Origin: Oscillospiraceae bacterium
GTDB taxonomy: Bacteria; Bacillota; Clostridia; Oscillospirales; Ruminococcaceae
Direction: 5' to 3'
NCBI GenBank assembly: GCA_031253365.1
Contig: JAIRWE010000125.1
Location: 1 to 16,841, forward strand
Length of the DNA: 16,841 bases
Shown here: one piece after another, positions 1 through 6,687 of the stretch
How positions within the stretch are numbered: position 1 is the stretch's first letter
Layout of the letters: each line of letters begins with the position of its first letter
The notes under the pieces: generated by a model
The model's database searches: none
The model's input: only the letters and a program-made list of their open reading frames with translations
Told to the model about the DNA's origin: nothing
Position numbers and translations under genes: made by a program

Positions 1-1644
1 ACAGCGGTCGCCGTTCCAGCACTTATCGTTGAAAATATGGGACAGCTTCGTGAAAATCCCGTCGAGGTATTCGATATATTCCGCGTCGCCCCTGTCATTC
101 GCGTAAATTTTCATAAGTCTGACCGCATAATAAAGCTGAAACGCCACAAATGTGGATTCGCCCTTTTTGCCGAGACGCAAACAGTCGTTCCAGTCGGCGT
201 GCAACCCCGCGGGCATCCCGTGAACGCCCAGATTATTCATGGAAAAGTCAATCGCGCGTTTCAGATGGTCATAAACGCTCCCCTCTTCGCCATCGTTCGC
301 GTAGGGGACGACCTCGTCCAAAAACGCGACGTCGCCCGTTTCGGTAATGTACTTGTACACCGTCGGGAAAAGCCACAGCGCGTCGTCGGCGCGGTAACTG
401 GGATGCCCCGTTTCATTGACGTATGAAGCGTCGTCGGGGGTGTCCTCTTTCCCCGGGTTGTGGTTGTATTTTACCAACGGCAACCCCGCCCCGTTCGTAA
501 CCTGCGCCGACAGCATAAACCTTATCTGTTCCAACGCCATTTCCGGAGCGAGATGGATTATACCCTGAATATCCTGAACCGTATCGCGGTAGCCGAAGCC
601 GTTGCGCAACCCGCAATACTGGAATGAAGCCGCCCTCGACCATGTGAATGTGATAAAACACTGATAAGCGTTCCAGACGTTGAGCATATTATTGAACTTG
701 TCGTCGGGGGTCTTAACCTGCAAATTCCTTAATTTTCCGTGCCAGTAGCATTTAAGCTCGTTTAATTCCCTTTCGCAGACCGAAACGTCTCTATAAGCCG
801 AGATAATTTCCGCCGCCTCGCTTTCGGGCTTCGCGCCGAGGAGGTAGACGAAAGTCTTGGTTTCGCCCGGCTTTAACACAATGTCGGACTGAAGCGCGCC
901 GCAAGAATTCCCGCAATAGTTCAGCGAACAGGTCAATCCGCCCTCAACCCCCGCGGGGTTATGATAACCGCGGTATTTCCCCACGAAAACATCCCTGTCC
1001 CCGCAGTATTTCGTTACGTCCGCGCCCGCCAGCCCGAAAAACCGCTCTTTGTTCGGGTCGCGGAAATTCTCGTTGCATACCTGCCTGATAAACCCGCAAT
1101 CCGAATAATAAGTCCGGGAAATGAACAGCGTGTACTGCAAATTCACCTGGTCTTGTTCATAGTTGGACTCGTTCGTAAACTCAACGTAGCCGGTAACCGC
1201 GATTTTCCTTTCCCTGTCGCTGTTGTTGGCGACGTCGACGCGCCAGACTTCGTGCGTTTTGCCCTTCGGCACGTAATAGAGCGCGTCGGTTCTGATGCCG
1301 CCGTATTCGGAAGAAATAACCGTGTAAGCCGTTCCGTGACGGCACTCGTACTTGTAATCGTCAAGCGGCTTACTCACGGGCATCCATGAAGCCGACCAGT
1401 AGTCGTTGTTGTCTAAGTCTTTCAGATAAACGTAGCGTCCGGGCTGGTCGGCGGTCACGGAATTGAAACGGTAACGGATAACCCTGCCGTTGGCGCCGGA
1501 TTTTACGAAGCTGTACCCGCCGGCGTTATTGGAAATAATCGCGCCGTATTCGGGGGAACCGAGATAGTTTGCCCACGCGGACGGGGTGTCCGGCTTGGTG
1601 ATGACGTATTCCCTGTTTTTTTCGTCGAAGTAGCCATAGTTCAT
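1..1644 (-). CDS. GH94 cellobiose/cellodextrin phosphorylase-like enzyme, N-terminal part (runs off the window)
   Basis: The reading frame is open from an ATG at 1642-1644 to the left edge (548 codons). It should encode a cytoplasmic phosphorylase that splits a beta-glucosidic disaccharide or oligosaccharide with phosphate, giving a sugar-1-phosphate. The N-terminus (MNYGYFDEKNREYVI, then ISNNAGGYSF near residues 35-44) is typical of the GH94 beta-sandwich domain. HADWNDCL at about residues 482-489 carries the DWND motif that holds the general-acid Asp in this family. A GLRNGFGYRDTVQDI stretch lies near residues 365-380. GH94 enzymes are usually about 800 residues, so about a third is missing. 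AAAGGA lies about 10 nt before the start. The family is clear; the substrate (cellobiose, cellodextrin, laminaribiose or other) is not. Divergently oriented from the ABC importer genes. Confidence 0.9.
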   Translation of the reverse strand, partial: MNYGYFDEKNREYVITKPDTPSAWANYLGSPEYGAIISNNAGGYSFVKSGANGRVIRYRFNSVTADQPGRYVYLKDLDNNDYWSASWMPVSKPLDDYKYECRHGTAYTVISSEYGGIRTDALYYVPKGKTHEVWRVDVANNSDRERKIAVTGYVEFTNESNYEQDQVNLQYTLFISRTYYSDCGFIRQVCNENFRDPNKERFFGLAGADVTKYCGDRDVFVGKYRGYHNPAGVEGGLTCSLNYCGNSCGALQSDIVLKPGETKTFVYLLGAKPESEAAEIISAYRDVSVCERELNELKCYWHGKLRNLQVKTPDDKFNNMLNVWNAYQCFITFTWSRAASFQYCGLRNGFGYRDTVQDIQGIIHLAPEMALEQIRFMLSAQVTNGAGLPLVKYNHNPGKEDTPDDASYVNETGHPSYRADDALWLFPTVYKYITETGDVAFLDEVVPYANDGEEGSVYDHLKRAIDFSMNNLGVHGMPAGLHADWNDCLRLGKKGESTFVAFQLYYAVRLMKIYANDRGDAEYIEYLDGIFTKLSHIFNDKCWNGDRC

Positions 1645-1702
1645 AATAATGGGTTCCTTTCGTTTTACGCCGCCCCGCGACAAAGCCGTAATTCATGTAA
1701 TC

Positions 1703-1731
1703 ATTGTAGCACGAAAACGAAAATCGCACAA
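1703..1731 (-). promoter_or_regulatory. Probable sigma-A promoter for the GH94 gene
   Basis: Read on the minus strand, TTGTGC (1726-1731) is followed after 17 nt by TACAAT (1703-1708). The -10 is preceded by TGC, an extended -10 motif. The -35 matches consensus at only 3 of 6 positions. It lies about 60 nt upstream of the GH94 start and is the best promoter seen there. Confidence 0.5.
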
Positions 1732-1766
1732 GGGCGGTTTTTTTAACAAAAATCTTTGTTGCTTTT

Positions 1767-1781
1767 TAGTGATAATTACTA
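1767..1781. promoter_or_regulatory. Operator-like imperfect palindrome
   Basis: TAGTGATAATTACTA is a near-perfect 15-bp palindrome in the divergent region between the GH94 and ABC importer genes. Its size and AT-rich half sites resemble operators of dimeric repressors such as the MarR or PadR families, but no regulator gene is in the window and the assignment is a guess. Confidence 0.25.
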
Positions 1782-1792
1782 ATTTTGAAAGA

Positions 1793-1851
1793 CAAAAATT
1801 TTTTTGGCAATCTCCGAAAACCTTTTTCGGGGGTTGCCGAAAATTTTTTTG
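1793..1851. repeat. Long inverted repeat between divergent genes, possible bidirectional terminator or small mobile-type palindrome
   Basis: The core arms 1806-1820 and 1824-1838 pair over 15 positions, including two G-T wobbles, around a 3-nt centre. After the core come five more A-T or G-T pairs, two T-T mismatches, then six further pairs ending at C1793-G1851. The outer arms are A and T runs, so both strands present a GC-containing hairpin followed by an A/T tract. Both flanking genes point away from it, so it does not sit at a gene end as a terminator normally would. Confidence 0.6.
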
Positions 1852-1871
1852 AAATATTTTCGGATAATGTA

Positions 1872-1900
1872 TTGACAAATGAACGAATTTGGTGTATAAT
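1872..1900 (+). promoter_or_regulatory. Consensus sigma-A promoter for the ABC importer operon
   Basis: TTGACA (1872-1877) and TATAAT (1895-1900) are both perfect consensus hexamers separated by the ideal 17 bp. Transcription would start near 1907, leaving a leader of about 145 nt before the binding-protein gene. The leader contains a possible small ORF and competing short stems. Confidence 0.9.
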
Positions 1901-1955
1901 CAAATCATATAATTCATATATATAAAGTATGTTTTAACTGTTCGGAGGTTATGTT

Positions 1956-2012
1956 ATGTTAGAGTACAAAAGGGTTTGCGCCAATATTGACCGATGTATC
2001 AATCGGTTTTGA
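1956..2012 (+). CDS. Possible 18-residue leader peptide with two cysteines
   Basis: GGAGG at 1944-1948 stands 7 nt before ATG 1956. The frame encodes MLEYKRVCANIDRCINRF and stops at TGA 2010-2012. It lies wholly inside the leader transcribed from the consensus promoter, about 40 nt before the binding-protein start. Cys codons fall at positions 8 and 14. The SD is at least as strong as that of the importer gene, which argues that ribosomes initiate here. Cis-acting leader peptides with Cys codons occur upstream of sulfur-acquisition operons in other bacteria, so a regulatory role is plausible. Translation is not proven and the peptide could be chance. Confidence 0.4.
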   Translation: MLEYKRVCANIDRCINRF

Positions 2013-2021
2013 AGGCAACCG
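1990..2021 (+). promoter_or_regulatory. Possible mutually exclusive leader stems upstream of the importer
   Basis: ACCGAT (1990-1995) can pair with ATCGGT (2002-2007). Part of the latter, CGGTT (2004-2008), can instead pair with AACCG (2017-2021). The first stem covers the last codons of the candidate leader peptide. The arrangement resembles attenuation, but the stems are short (5-6 bp) and no clear U-tract terminator follows. Confidence 0.25.
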
Positions 2022-2053
2022 TACAAATAATTTTTGAAAGGACTGTAAAAAAA

Positions 2054-3244
2054 ATGAAAAAATCATTATCTTTAACGGCGTTGCTTCTCGCCGTGATTAT
2101 GGCGTTCGCCGGATGCTCGGATAACAACGGAACGCCCTCGACTTCGGGCGGGGCTTCATCCACGCCGAGTACATCGGGAGCGAGTGCCGACGCCTCTTCC
2201 GACGACGATGCCGGCGCCTCTTCCGACGACGGGGGACCCGGAGCCGTTGAAAAAGGAATACCCGAAAAAACCGATTTCGAGCTGGGTCATCTTAATTCCA
2301 CGTCGCATTTGTTGGCGTTCGTGGCGGTGGAGGAAGGCTTTTTCAAGGAGGAAGGTCTTACGGTCACGCTCACGCAGCTTGCCTCGGGCGGCGAATTGGT
2401 GGCGGGGCTGGAAGCCGAAAAGCTGGACGCCGCGTTTATCGGTTCCGTTCCGGTTATTACCAACCAGGCGAACGAGCATGACATTACCATTTTCGGAGGG
2501 GCTATGACGAACGGACACGGGTACGTCCTGAAAACCGCGTTGGTTCCCGACGGGTTCAAACAAGGCGACATCAGCGTGTTTAAGGGCAGGAATATCGCCA
2601 GCGTCGTGAATACCGTTCAAGATTACGAGCTTTTGTACCTTTTGAACAAATTCGGTATTGAAGTCGGCGAAGGCGAAGACAAAGTAAACGTCGTGTACTT
2701 TGAAAGCCAAAAGGACGCCTACAACGCGTTGGCGAGCGACGAGATTGACGGCGTTTCCGTTTACTCCCCCTACGGTTCCGTCGCGGTGGGCGCGGGGCAT
2801 ACCGTCGTCTATTACTGCAACGAAGTGGAAGATTTCAAGAATCAGCCTTGCTGCCGGCAGGTCGCCCTGACTTCCGCCCTTGCCGAAAGGCCCAATACGT
2901 ACACGGCTTTCGAGCGCGCTTTGATTAAGGCTTACAAATTCACGCAGGAGAACAAGAGCGGAACCATCGACGACGTGGCCAAGTATATCACCATTGACAA
3001 AGACCAAATCGAGTACGAGGTGTACGGCGGACACGCTCATTCCTCGCCTGACCCGGACAAAAAGGCGGTGACCGCGTTCAAGGAGGGAATCATAGATTTC
3101 GGGTACACCAACGGGAAGGATTATGACATCAACAATCTTTACAACACCGAAATTTACAAAACCGCTTTAGAGCAAATTCTGGCGGAGGAACCGAACGACG
3201 AAATTTACAAAGGCTTGTCGGAGCATTTCAACACGGCGAACTGA
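2054..3244 (+). CDS. ABC importer substrate-binding lipoprotein (SsuA/NrtA/ThiY-like)
   Basis: Encodes the extracellular binding lipoprotein of an importer completed by the next two genes. Residues 1-20 are a lipoprotein signal peptide ending in a lipobox (FAG before Cys21). A Ser/Thr/Asp/Gly-rich tether follows to about residue 65. The periplasmic-binding-protein type II fold starts near EKTDFELGHLNSTSHLLAFVA, with the family pattern of a residue-rich first strand, then EEGFFKEEGL and a later LDAAFIGSVP segment. A conspicuous PCCRQ motif lies at residues 265-269. The start at 2054 is preferred over ATG 1994 because only the later one gives a proper signal peptide, and AAAGGA lies about 11 nt before it. 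Length (396 aa) is normal with the tether. The substrate is unknown: sulfonates, nitrate-like anions or a thiamine precursor are the family's range. Confidence 0.88.
   Translation: MKKSLSLTALLLAVIMAFAGCSDNNGTPSTSGGASSTPSTSGASADASSDDDAGASSDDGGPGAVEKGIPEKTDFELGHLNSTSHLLAFVAVEEGFFKEEGLTVTLTQLASGGELVAGLEAEKLDAAFIGSVPVITNQANEHDITIFGGAMTNGHGYVLKTALVPDGFKQGDISVFKGRNIASVVNTVQDYELLYLLNKFGIEVGEGEDKVNVVYFESQKDAYNALASDEIDGVSVYSPYGSVAVGAGHTVVYYCNEVEDFKNQPCCRQVALTSALAERPNTYTAFERALIKAYKFTQENKSGTIDDVAKYITIDKDQIEYEVYGGHAHSSPDPDKKAVTAFKEGIIDFGYTNGKDYDINNLYNTEIYKTALEQILAEEPNDEIYKGLSEHFNTAN
2191..2231 (+). repeat. Short in-frame direct repeat in the lipoprotein tether
   Basis: CGCCTCTTCCGACGACG occurs at 2191-2207 and again at 2215-2231, a 24-nt period equal to eight codons. 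It encodes two copies of an ASSDD-type acidic segment in the tether after the lipidated Cys. Copy-number change would alter tether length without shifting frame. Confidence 0.7.
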
Positions 3245-3250
3245 CAAACC

Positions 3251-3285
3251 GCGCGGCGGCGCCGGACAGAAACGCGCCGCCGCGC
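3251..3285 (+). promoter_or_regulatory. Very stable GC hairpin just after the binding-protein gene
   Basis: GCGCGGCGGCGC (3251-3262) pairs perfectly with 3274-3285, a 12-bp all-GC stem with an 11-nt loop, starting 7 nt after the binding-protein stop. No U tract follows. Such hairpins between a binding protein and its ATPase often act as 3' stabilisers or partial attenuators that keep binding protein in excess. That role is inferred here. Confidence 0.6.
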
Positions 3286-3293
3286 CGACCGGT

Positions 3294-3320
3294 CGGGCAC
3301 CCCGTTTGACGGGGTTCCCG
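3294..3320 (+). promoter_or_regulatory. Second GC hairpin before the ATPase gene
   Basis: ACCCCG (3299-3304) pairs with CGGGGT (3310-3315) around a 5-nt loop. After one mismatch, CGGG (3294-3297) pairs with CCCG (3317-3320). It ends about 17 nt before the ATPase SD and lacks a U tract, so read-through into the ATPase gene is expected. Confidence 0.55.
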
Positions 3321-3353
3321 GCTGTCGGTTGATATGAAAGGAGCGTGTCGGGC

Positions 3354-4166
3354 GTGGTTAAGATAGACATACGGAACCTTTGCGCCGAATACACGGACAA
3401 GAAAGGGACTTTCCTCGCGTTGAAGGACGTTTCGTTCGATGTCAAAAACGGCGAATTCGTTTCCGTTATCGGTTCAAGCGGCTGCGGGAAAAGCACTTTA
3501 CTCGGCGTTTTGCAAGGTCTGAAATTCCCGTCCGCCGGCGAGGCCGCGATTGACGGAAAACCCATCACGGGTCCCGGCGCCGACCGAAGCGTCGTTTTTC
3601 AGAACTATTCGCTGTTCCCGTGGATGTCCGCCCGCTCGAATATATCGTTTGCGGTGAAACAGGTCAGGAAAGGGCTGACACGCGCGCAGCGCAATGAAAT
3701 AGCGCAAAGGTACCTGAGCAAGGTGGGGCTTTCCGATTTCGGGCAGAAATACCCGTCGCAGCTTTCCGGAGGGATGCAACAGCGGGTGGCGATTGCCCGC
3801 GCGCTTGCCATGGACACGGATATTTTGCTTATGGACGAACCCTTCGGCGCGATTGACGCGAAAAACCGCTCGGGAATGCAGGAACTCCTCCTTTCCTTGT
3901 GGGAAGGCGACGACACGCGCGAAAAAAAGACGGTTGTTTTCGTGACGCACGATATAGACGAGGCGATTTTCCTCTCGGACAGGATTGTCATGCTCTCAAA
4001 CAGTCCCGGCAGCGTATATAAAATAATGGAGATTCCTTTCGGGCGTCCCCGCAATCATCCGCAAATCATAAAAACCGACGCGTACCATAAACTGAGGGAC
4101 GAGTTGTTTTCCCTGTTTTACCATAACGTCGGCGAAAATATCGGCGGAAATGAGGTGGTTATATGA
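3354..4166 (+). CDS. ABC importer ATPase (SsuB/TauB/NrtD-like)
   Basis: Cytoplasmic nucleotide-binding subunit that powers the importer. All ATPase motifs are intact: Walker A GSSGCGKST (residues 40-48), Q-loop Gln in QNYSLFPWMS (about 83), signature LSGGMQQR (137-144), Walker B ILLMDEP (157-163) and switch His in THDIDEA (about 199). The LFPWMS stretch and FGAID after Walker B are typical of the sulfonate/nitrate/taurine ATPase group. The start is uncertain. GTG 3345 is the first possible one, but AAGGAG (3338-3343) ends 1 nt before it. GTG 3354 is 10 nt from that SD and gives 270 residues, normal for the family. The gene overlaps the permease start by 4 nt (ATGA), so the two are translationally coupled. 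Confidence 0.93.
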   Translation: MVKIDIRNLCAEYTDKKGTFLALKDVSFDVKNGEFVSVIGSSGCGKSTLLGVLQGLKFPSAGEAAIDGKPITGPGADRSVVFQNYSLFPWMSARSNISFAVKQVRKGLTRAQRNEIAQRYLSKVGLSDFGQKYPSQLSGGMQQRVAIARALAMDTDILLMDEPFGAIDAKNRSGMQELLLSLWEGDDTREKKTVVFVTHDIDEAIFLSDRIVMLSNSPGSVYKIMEIPFGRPRNHPQIIKTDAYHKLRDELFSLFYHNVGENIGGNEVVI

Positions 4167-5104
4167 CAAGGGCGCTGAAAAGCCTGTTCACGGTTTCAAA
4201 CGGGCTGTTTGTCGTATTCCTCCTGATACAGCTTCTTCCGAACCGCGCCGGCGGGCGCATAGCGGATAAACCGCTTTATACCGTCGCCCTCGTGTCGGTG
4301 TTGGAAGTGTTCCTGCTCACGTCGGGGTTCTTTGTGAAAAAAAAGGAATTACGAAACGTAATAAGCGACATAATCGGTTTTGTGTACATCGTATTGATTT
4401 TCTGGGTTTTGGCGACCGTCAAGCTGAATGTGGTAAGCAACGCGAAAAGCGCGGTTTTCCCTCCTCCCGGAGCCGTGCTGGCACAGTTCGTGAGCGACAT
4501 CAAAATCACGGTGACAAACGTGAGGGATTCGCTCGACCTCGTTTTTCGGGGATATTTACTCGCGATGATAACCGCCATCCCGCTCGGGCTGATACTCGGT
4601 TGGAATGTGCGCGTGGGCGCGGCGGCGACATATATAACGAAGTTTCTCAGCTCTATTTCCCCGCTCGTTTATACCCCTTACGCGATTGTGCTGTTGCCGT
4701 CTTTCCGGGCGGCTTCGATTTTCGTGATTTTTGTCGCGTCGTTCTGGCCTACGTTGGCGGGAACCATGAGCGGCGTGCTCAACGTCGAGAAGAACATCAT
4801 AGATTCGGCAAAAACGCTCAGCGTCGGAAGGGTGACAATGCTGTCGCGGGTTGTTTTGCCCGCCTCCCTCCCGCAGGTCTTTATCGGGTGTAACCAGGGG
4901 TTGAGCATTTCGTTCATTTTGCTCGTTTCGGCTGAAATGATAGGCGCGCGGAGCGGAATAGGCTATTATGTGAACAATTACGTGAACTTCGGGAATTATA
5001 CCAGCGCGCTTGCCGGCGTGTTCGTAATCGGCATCGTGGTTTCCGTCATAACGTTCTTTTTCAATTTGCTTCAAAGGTTTCTGCTCAGATGGAAAAAAAG
5101 ATAG
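4163..5104 (+). CDS. ABC importer permease (SsuC/TauC-like)
   Basis: Integral membrane subunit of the importer. The binding-protein-dependent transport domain occupies about residues 120-310. Its EAA-type cytoplasmic loop, which contacts the ATPase, lies near 214-240 (DSAKTLSVGRVTMLSRVVLPASLP) in the usual form with an Ala-Gly-like turn and conserved LP pair. About three extra hydrophobic segments precede the core (roughly 13-25, 39-57 and 68-86), making this 313-residue protein longer than the 250-270 residues common for SsuC. The start overlaps the ATPase stop in ATGA. It closes the three-gene operon. No convincing terminator was found after it, only an A/T-only hairpin near 5128-5152. Confidence 0.92.
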   Translation: MTRALKSLFTVSNGLFVVFLLIQLLPNRAGGRIADKPLYTVALVSVLEVFLLTSGFFVKKKELRNVISDIIGFVYIVLIFWVLATVKLNVVSNAKSAVFPPPGAVLAQFVSDIKITVTNVRDSLDLVFRGYLLAMITAIPLGLILGWNVRVGAAATYITKFLSSISPLVYTPYAIVLLPSFRAASIFVIFVASFWPTLAGTMSGVLNVEKNIIDSAKTLSVGRVTMLSRVVLPASLPQVFIGCNQGLSISFILLVSAEMIGARSGIGYYVNNYVNFGNYTSALAGVFVIGIVVSVITFFFNLLQRFLLRWKKR

Positions 5105-5160
5105 GGGTTCTTCCGGGGTTTCCGTAAAAAAAATAAATTTCATTTTTTTGTAATAACGTA

Positions 5161-5189
5161 TTGCATAATCCCCCGCTTTGTGATATAAT
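5161..5189 (+). promoter_or_regulatory. Sigma-A promoter for the prepilin-like gene
   Basis: TTGCAT (5161-5166), a 17-bp spacer and a perfect TATAAT (5184-5189). The -10 is directly preceded by TGA, an extended -10 motif that compensates for the weak -35. Transcription should start near 5196, about 38 nt before the coding start. Confidence 0.75.
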
Positions 5190-5233
5190 TACAAACGGTA
5201 CCTTCCGTATAAATGGTGTAAGGGGTGTGTGTC

Positions 5234-6013
5234 ATGCTGACTTACTTTATCAGAATGAAAAACAAAAAGGGCTTTACCGTGGTCGAGCTGATAGTCGTCG
5301 TCGCGATAATCGGTATTATGTCGGCAATCGCGGTACCCTCGTATCTTGACTCCCAGCGGAGGGCGCAAGCGAGGAACGCCTTTGAGTATTCCAAGAATTT
5401 TTACACCTCGTTACAGCAAACGCTTGTTTCGTTTATGATTAAGGACGGTTCAAAGCAGGCGTTCAAGCTTCCCGTGGCGGGCGTCACGACGATTGAGGAA
5501 GACGGCGTTCCCAACCGAATGGAGATAGAGGACGCTTACGGCGGCAGCGGATATTATTTTTTCGTTTACATTGAAGCGGGTTACGGCGGTGAAATTTCTT
5601 TGATGCACCTTTGCCTTTCGACGGTGCCGCTGTATCGACAGGCTTCCGGATACGACACGGCGGCGGATTATTACATTGAGGACACCGCTGCGTATGCCGC
5701 GAGCGACCCTGCCGGAACGAAGTCGCTCAACAGGCTGAAAAACGAGTTGCGGAGTTATCTGAATATCACGTCGGACGACGGGTACTATTACGCCATGTTC
5801 GACCCCGAATTCAGGGTTGCGGCGGCTTATTATTCCAAATTTGCCGACAGGGAAACCGCGGCCGCGGGTTTGTCAGACTCCTGGGGGTTTCGGAGGGATA
5901 ACGAAATCAGCAGTTATGTGTTCGGTTCGTACCCGCGTGAATACAGTTACGTGAGGAGCAAGCTGTTCCCCGCCGCCCAAAGGCAGTGGTTTGACGTTTT
6001 AGCGGGAATTTGA
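5234..6013 (+). CDS. Type IV prepilin-like protein (orphan pseudopilin)
   Basis: Secreted, membrane-anchored pilin or pseudopilin precursor. A class III signal is clear: a short basic leader ending KNKKG (Gly13), then FTVVELIVVVAIIGIMSAIA. This provides Phe at mature +1, Glu at +5 and a hydrophobic helix of about 20 residues for prepilin peptidase cleavage and fibre packing. The C-terminal 200 residues are Tyr- and Ala-rich and were not recognised. ATG 5234 is chosen because AAGGGG (5220-5225) stands 8 nt before it; ATG 5255 has no SD, and GTG 5225 overlaps the SD itself. Mature length is about 246 residues, larger than many pseudopilins. No peptidase, assembly ATPase or inner-membrane platform gene is adjacent, so partners must be elsewhere. 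It may belong to competence or type IV pili, given the ComEA-like gene 0.7 kb away. Confidence 0.85.
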   Translation: MLTYFIRMKNKKGFTVVELIVVVAIIGIMSAIAVPSYLDSQRRAQARNAFEYSKNFYTSLQQTLVSFMIKDGSKQAFKLPVAGVTTIEEDGVPNRMEIEDAYGGSGYYFFVYIEAGYGGEISLMHLCLSTVPLYRQASGYDTAADYYIEDTAAYAASDPAGTKSLNRLKNELRSYLNITSDDGYYYAMFDPEFRVAAAYYSKFADRETAAAGLSDSWGFRRDNEISSYVFGSYPREYSYVRSKLFPAAQRQWFDVLAGI

Positions 6014-6042
6014 CAAAACGGTTGAAAAACGACAACAATATC

Positions 6043-6069
6043 GCGCCCTTGGTCTTCAAGGGCGCTTTT
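6043..6069 (+). terminator. Probable intrinsic terminator after the prepilin-like gene
   Basis: GCGCCCTTG (6043-6051) pairs perfectly with CAAGGGCGC (6057-6065) around a 5-nt loop, followed by TTTT. The U tract is short, so read-through into the ECF gene is possible. An alternative 6-bp stem, GCTTTT/AAAAGC (6064-6078), overlaps its 3' base. Confidence 0.65.
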
Positions 6070-6096
6070 ACTAAAAGCAAAAAAAGGAATGTCTGA

Positions 6097-6687
6097 ATGA
6101 AAGAACGTACAAAGCTACTTACAATACATAACATAACGCTGATTGCGGTGTTGAGCGCGCTTGCCACCGCCGCGTATTATCTGTTGGAAGTGCCGATTAT
6201 CCCGTTCGCGCCGCATTTGAAGGTTAATTTCGCCGATATTCCCTCCGTTATCGGGGGGCTTGTGATTTCCCCGCTTGCCGGGTTGTTGGTGCTTGTAATC
6301 CGCTGTGCCGCGCATTTATTCAGAACTTCGACGGTGGGAATAGGCGAGCTTATGGATATACTCGTTGGAACGTCGCTGTTAATGCCGTTTATGTTGGTTT
6401 ACCGAAAAGCCGCCACACATTTCGGCTCGACCGTTTCGTATACCCTCGCGGCGGCGGCGGGCGCGGTAGGCGCGGTCATAGGCGGAATAATCGCAAACTC
6501 GATTTTTTACCCGATTTTTATTTACTTCGTAATCGGCGGGAAAATTGAAACTTTTAACGCCTTTTTAGTCTATCTCGGAGGAACCGTCATCGCGAATTTA
6601 GTTAGGAGCGGAGCGGCTTTTATCGGTTGTCTGCCGTTTTTGCCGCTTGTGCCGAGGTTCAAAAAAATTATCAATCAACACAAATAA
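6097..6687 (+). CDS. ECF transporter S component (RibU-like)
   Basis: Small integral membrane substrate-specificity subunit of an energy-coupling-factor vitamin importer, which works with the shared EcfT and EcfA proteins encoded elsewhere. The 196-residue length and about six hydrophobic segments fit. The diagnostic stretch is HLKVNFADIPSVIGGLVISP (about residues 44-63), followed by a basic residue and histidine-containing loop and FRTSTVGIGELMDILVG, close to the RibU group that imports riboflavin. AGGA lies 8 nt before ATG. No FMN riboswitch was seen upstream, so riboflavin as substrate is likely but unproven. Its last 17 nt overlap the end of the convergent ComEA-like gene. Confidence 0.82.
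   Translation: MKERTKLLTIHNITLIAVLSALATAAYYLLEVPIIPFAPHLKVNFADIPSVIGGLVISPLAGLLVLVIRCAAHLFRTSTVGIGELMDILVGTSLLMPFMLVYRKAATHFGSTVSYTLAAAAGAVGAVIGGIIANSIFYPIFIYFVIGGKIETFNAFLVYLGGTVIANLVRSGAAFIGCLPFLPLVPRFKKIINQHK

Noticed and set aside
1994..2053. Upstream in-frame ATG that would lengthen the binding lipoprotein by 20 residues
   Set aside because: It would bury the signal peptide, has no SD of its own, and overlaps the candidate leader peptide; ATG 2054 has both an SD and a proper lipoprotein signal.
1901..2053. TPP (thiamine) riboswitch in the importer leader, given the ThiY-like binding protein
   Set aside because: The conserved TPP aptamer segments (CUGAGA and the matching downstream parts) were not found.
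2156..3040. Long open frame (294 codons) on the minus strand opposite the binding-protein gene
   Set aside because: It is antiparallel to a clear family member, its translation looks like no protein, and GC-rich codon use explains the openness.
4556..5143. Open minus-strand frame of 195 codons opposite the permease
   Set aside because: The composition is rich in Arg, His and Glu with no domain or SD; it is a shadow of the permease gene.
5128..5152. A/T-only hairpin after the permease as a terminator
   Set aside because: The stem is A-T pairs only and would be unstable; no GC core precedes the T run.
6014..6096. FMN riboswitch before the RibU-like gene
   Set aside because: The leader after the hairpin is under 30 nt and has none of the conserved FMN aptamer segments.
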